64,000 nt of DNA, taken from JAUWKC01 sp035527845. GTDB taxonomy: Bacteria; Planctomycetota; Phycisphaerae; Sedimentisphaerales; Anaerobacaceae. The notes below the pieces were generated by a model, which had not been told where the DNA came from, ran no database searches, and was given only the letters and a program-made list of their open reading frames with translations. The DNA lies in the NCBI GenBank assembly GCA_035527845.1, contig DATKZT010000111.1, positions 1 through 64,000 on the forward strand. The letters are read 5' to 3'. The first letter of the stretch is position 1, and every line of letters begins with the position of its first letter. This document shows, piece by piece, positions 61,535 to 64,000 of the stretch. The translations under genes were made by a program, and so were the position numbers.

Positions 61535-62587
61535 ATGAAGATAAATGATATAGCATTTTTGTCGACTGTGCTTACAGTCGCTGCGGGTCTTGCAGTGGCT
61601 TCATTCGGTAATGACGCCGCAAAACATGGGGACAGGCAAGCTCAGGGAATCTCAGATATTCCGAAAGCACCCTGGCCCGAGTATGAGCAGGTGCGCGAAA
61701 TAAAGTACCTCAGCAGCGGTGACAAGACGCTGCAGCCGGCGCTGTTTTACGCGCCCGATACTAATGAGCCTATGCCTCTGCTGGTTGGGCTTCACTCGTG
61801 GTCGGGCAATTATCGCCAGGGCTTGAGCAAGCCTTACGCGGATTGGTGCATCAAAAATGGCTGGGTCTTTATTCACCCGCATTTTCGAGGCGGCAACAAT
61901 AAGCCCGAGGCCTGCGGCTCGGACCTGGTAGTCGCTGACATTCTTACTGCAGTAGAATATGCGAAACAAAATGCTAATGTCGACCCGAACAGGATATACC
62001 TGGCAGGCGGTTCCGGAGGTGGATATACGGCTTTGCTGGTGGCCGGGCGAGCGCCGGAGATTTGGGCGGGCGTATCGGCATGGCTTGCGATTACTGTGTT
62101 GGAAGACTGGTATTACGAATGCAAGCAGTTGGGCTGTGAAGAGCATGCCAGTGACATCGTCAAATCCTGCGGCGGACTGCCGGGACAAAGCCCCGAAATC
62201 GACGCCCAATACGTAAAGAGGTCTCCGGTCACACACCTGAAGAACGCCGTCAAGGTCCCCCTCGATATAAACGTAGGCATACACGATGGTCATGACAGCG
62301 GGGGAGTACCCATAAGCCACTCTTTCAAGGCTTTCAATGTCTTAGCCGATCCAAATGACAAGGTGAGCGACGAAGACATAAGATATTTTACCGACAAATC
62401 CGAAGTCCCCGCCCACCTGAAGCAGACGATTATCGACCCAGTATACGGCCAGAATAAAGCGCTTTTCAGAAGAGTCTCAGGCAATACAAGACTAACAATT
62501 TTCGATGGCGGCCACCGGCTTAACTTCAATGCCGCCCTGACATGGCTCTCAAAGCAGAAAAAGCAAACGCGCTCAAACGCCAAATAG
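61535..62587 (+). CDS. Secreted alpha/beta-hydrolase (esterase/peptidase S9-like)
   Basis: A 350-residue exported hydrolase. Signal peptide MKINDIAFLSTVLTVAAGLA, cleavage near VASFG. Alpha/beta-hydrolase core: PMPLLVGLHSWSGNYRQG (oxyanion region), VFIHPHFRGG, the nucleophile elbow IYLAGGSGGGYTALL (G-G-S-G-G-G), a probable acid in INVGIHDGHDSG, and the catalytic His in IFDGGHRLNFNAAL. Relatives are acetyl-xylan esterases and prolyl-oligopeptidase-like enzymes. GGAG lies 7 bases before this ATG; an ATG at 61499 would add 12 basic residues. Single gene. Substrate unknown, perhaps a carbohydrate ester given the many glycosidases nearby. Confidence 0.83.
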   Translation: MKINDIAFLSTVLTVAAGLAVASFGNDAAKHGDRQAQGISDIPKAPWPEYEQVREIKYLSSGDKTLQPALFYAPDTNEPMPLLVGLHSWSGNYRQGLSKPYADWCIKNGWVFIHPHFRGGNNKPEACGSDLVVADILTAVEYAKQNANVDPNRIYLAGGSGGGYTALLVAGRAPEIWAGVSAWLAITVLEDWYYECKQLGCEEHASDIVKSCGGLPGQSPEIDAQYVKRSPVTHLKNAVKVPLDINVGIHDGHDSGGVPISHSFKAFNVLADPNDKVSDEDIRYFTDKSEVPAHLKQTIIDPVYGQNKALFRRVSGNTRLTIFDGGHRLNFNAALTWLSKQKKQTRSNAK

Positions 62588-62779
62588 GGTAGGGTCACTA
62601 TCAGGTCAAGTGTTGGCTCTTTGGCAGCGCAATATGGGACCAGGAGTTCTCTGCCCCCAACGAGCCATCATGATCCCACAGCCCTGTGTAAATCAAAATT
62701 GGAAATAAAGGAACTGCTGGGTTGTGCCGGTCCTGAATACTATCGCCAGACTAAGGTCGTTCGACCCACGATTAGTTAA

Positions 62780-62800
62780 GTCCTTCGACAAGCTCAGGAC
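62780..62800. repeat. Short hairpin repeat (REP-like)
   Basis: GTCCTTCGACAAGCTCAGGA plus C, with arms GTCCT and AGGAC. Short palindromes of this TTCGACAAGCTCAGG type are scattered in many bacterial genomes. Only one copy is seen in this window. No gene in 62588-62857. Confidence 0.4.
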
Positions 62801-62857
62801 AAGCAAGGTTATACAAATACTAAATGGAAATCCGATCTTAATTCTATGGGAGACATG

Positions 62858-64000
62858 ATGAAAGAAGGTATTTTGAATAAAAAGAAAATGCTTACGCCTC
62901 TACTGTTTAGTTTCTTGCTTGTTAATAGTCTGATGGCCGAGAATAAGAATCCCCCGGCCAAGATTGATGAGGGATACGTGTGGAAATCAGAGATTCCGGA
63001 AGATTGTCCATTCGATCAGTCACCCACTCTGACAGGAATACGCTTTACCGGTCGTCACAGCGATTATATCTGCGGGGACACCTGGTATCCGTCGTGGGCA
63101 TCTGACGGCAATCTGTACTCACCGTGGACCGACGGAAAGACCGACGGAGTAAAATGTAAATCTTGGTACGGAGAGGATGCCTGTACAGGCCACGCCGTGA
63201 TGATCGGCGATGATCCACTCAAGTTAGTCATCAAGAATACCTCTCCTCCCAAAACGGCCAAGGCAAAGCCTTACGATGGACGATATCCATGTGGTTCACT
63301 GGTTCATAACGGTATCTGGTACTATGGTACTTACTGTCTTGGCCCAAACCCATTTTACATGCACAAGGGATTCAAGTGGAACTGGCCAAATCTGGGGCCG
63401 ATGCCGGGATTCCAGATTTCACGAGATTTTGGAAAAATGTGGACGCCTTCGCCCCTGACGCCGGATAAGCCTTTGTTTCCCGAACCCAGGAAGTTCCTCG
63501 GCCCAGTCAAGATGGGTGCGCCACACTTTGTTGATTTTGGCAAAAACATGCAGCACTCGCCAGACGGAAAGGCGTATATGTTAGGCATGGGAGCCGTTGA
63601 GGACGACTCCAAGCCGCGACCATGTCTGAAAGTGAAACTGCCCGGAGAGCCGTTTAGCACGCAGCCATGCACGGAGGACTTCGCGCATGCCAACCTCAGT
63701 TGGATTTCTGCCGACCAGATTTATCTTGCCCGTGTAACACCCTCGCCGGAAACGATTAACGACATCAAAGCATGGGAGTTCTTTGCCGGCCATGACAAGA
63801 ACACGAAGCCGCTGTGGACGAATGATTTTCAAAAAATTAAACCGCTTATCGAGTGGAATAATAACATGGGATGTGTCACCGCAACATATGTCCCCGCGCT
63901 CAGGAAGTATCTGATGTGTGTCACCGACGGCTGGCCGACTGTAGCGAAGATGAACTCTTATATTCTCGAGGCCGACACGCTGACCGGTCCATGGCGCATT
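62858..64000 (+). CDS. Secreted beta-propeller-like protein, cut by the window end
   Basis: An open frame running off the window, at least 381 residues. Signal peptide MKEGILNKKKMLTPLLFSFL, cleavage near LMA-ENK. The body is rich in Trp, Gly and Pro strands: FTGRHSDYICGDTWYPSWAS, YPCGSLVHNGIWYYGTYCLG, PGFQISRDFGKMWTPSPLTP and YVPALRKYLMCVTDGW, ending at the border in EADTLTGPWRI. This looks like a five-bladed propeller of the GH43-like or DUF4185 kind (strand-turn phrases such as SRDFGKMW and TLTGPW). GGGAG lies 5 bases before the chosen ATG; ATGs at 62846 and 62855 are alternatives. Catalytic acids cannot be assigned. A carbohydrate-active role is likely. Confidence 0.75.
   Translation, partial: MKEGILNKKKMLTPLLFSFLLVNSLMAENKNPPAKIDEGYVWKSEIPEDCPFDQSPTLTGIRFTGRHSDYICGDTWYPSWASDGNLYSPWTDGKTDGVKCKSWYGEDACTGHAVMIGDDPLKLVIKNTSPPKTAKAKPYDGRYPCGSLVHNGIWYYGTYCLGPNPFYMHKGFKWNWPNLGPMPGFQISRDFGKMWTPSPLTPDKPLFPEPRKFLGPVKMGAPHFVDFGKNMQHSPDGKAYMLGMGAVEDDSKPRPCLKVKLPGEPFSTQPCTEDFAHANLSWISADQIYLARVTPSPETINDIKAWEFFAGHDKNTKPLWTNDFQKIKPLIEWNNNMGCVTATYVPALRKYLMCVTDGWPTVAKMNSYILEADTLTGPWRI

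Overview
The window looks like a chromosomal segment of an anaerobic planctomycete, most likely of the Phycisphaerae. Four things suggest this. There is a symporter small accessory protein next to an SSS symporter. A planctomycete-style ECF sigma factor sits in an operon with a Ser/Thr kinase carrying WD40 repeats. A giant secreted beta-helix protein ends in dockerin-like motifs. Oxygen-sensitive iron-sulfur enzymes (indolepyruvate:ferredoxin oxidoreductase and a NuoE/NuoF/glutamate-synthase-like complex) are also present. Taxonomy is inferred from gene content only.

Layout. 0.1-4.6 kb: a TIM-barrel-like gene that looks 5'-truncated, an aminotransferase, a hotdog thioesterase and an amidohydrolase. 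4.9-8.6 kb: a transport unit (symporter accessory peptide, SSS symporter, outer-membrane barrel) closed by a strong terminator. 8.6-14.3 kb: an arylpyruvate oxidation operon, iorA-iorB followed by two phenylacetate-CoA-ligase/tandem-ACT pairs. 14.7-16.6 kb: a group II intron whose reverse transcriptase carries an in-frame amber codon. 17.1-24 kb: a GH32 enzyme, a clan GH-D (alpha-galactosidase-like) enzyme and a secreted TPR-like protein. 24.4-29.9 kb: a translationally coupled peptidoglycan-sugar salvage operon (GH20 hexosaminidase, AnmK, MurQ, SSS symporter). 30.4-35.1 kb: ECF sigma, small conserved protein and kinase-WD40. 35.5-40.6 kb: the giant beta-helix protein. 41-42.2 kb: an IS481-family element. 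42.4-50.7 kb: a branched-chain-amino-acid-type (Liv/HAAT) ABC importer joined to an FGGY kinase, a mannitol-dehydrogenase-family enzyme and a UroD-family protein. 51.3-61 kb: a candidate multi-flavin electron-transfer complex, with a sensor kinase and NtrC-type sigma-54 activator directly upstream and a near-perfect sigma-54 promoter between them. 61-64 kb: a 40-residue ORF, an esterase and a truncated secreted beta-propeller-like gene.

The most interesting system is the 51.3-58.1 kb operon. It encodes a double-Cys-motif small protein, NuoE with a zinc-ribbon tail, a NuoF-GltD fusion, a HoxU-like iron-sulfur protein and an FMN glutamate-synthase-like protein with an N-terminal four-cysteine cluster motif. 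No glutaminase domain is present. The set looks like a soluble NAD(P)H/ferredoxin-linked flavin complex under sigma-54 control. The second notable signal is a family of dispersed intergenic repeats of about 170-200 bp: four copies plus one partial, all in the same orientation, each with a 12-base GC palindrome or a one-base variant of it. Two smaller repeat families accompany it.
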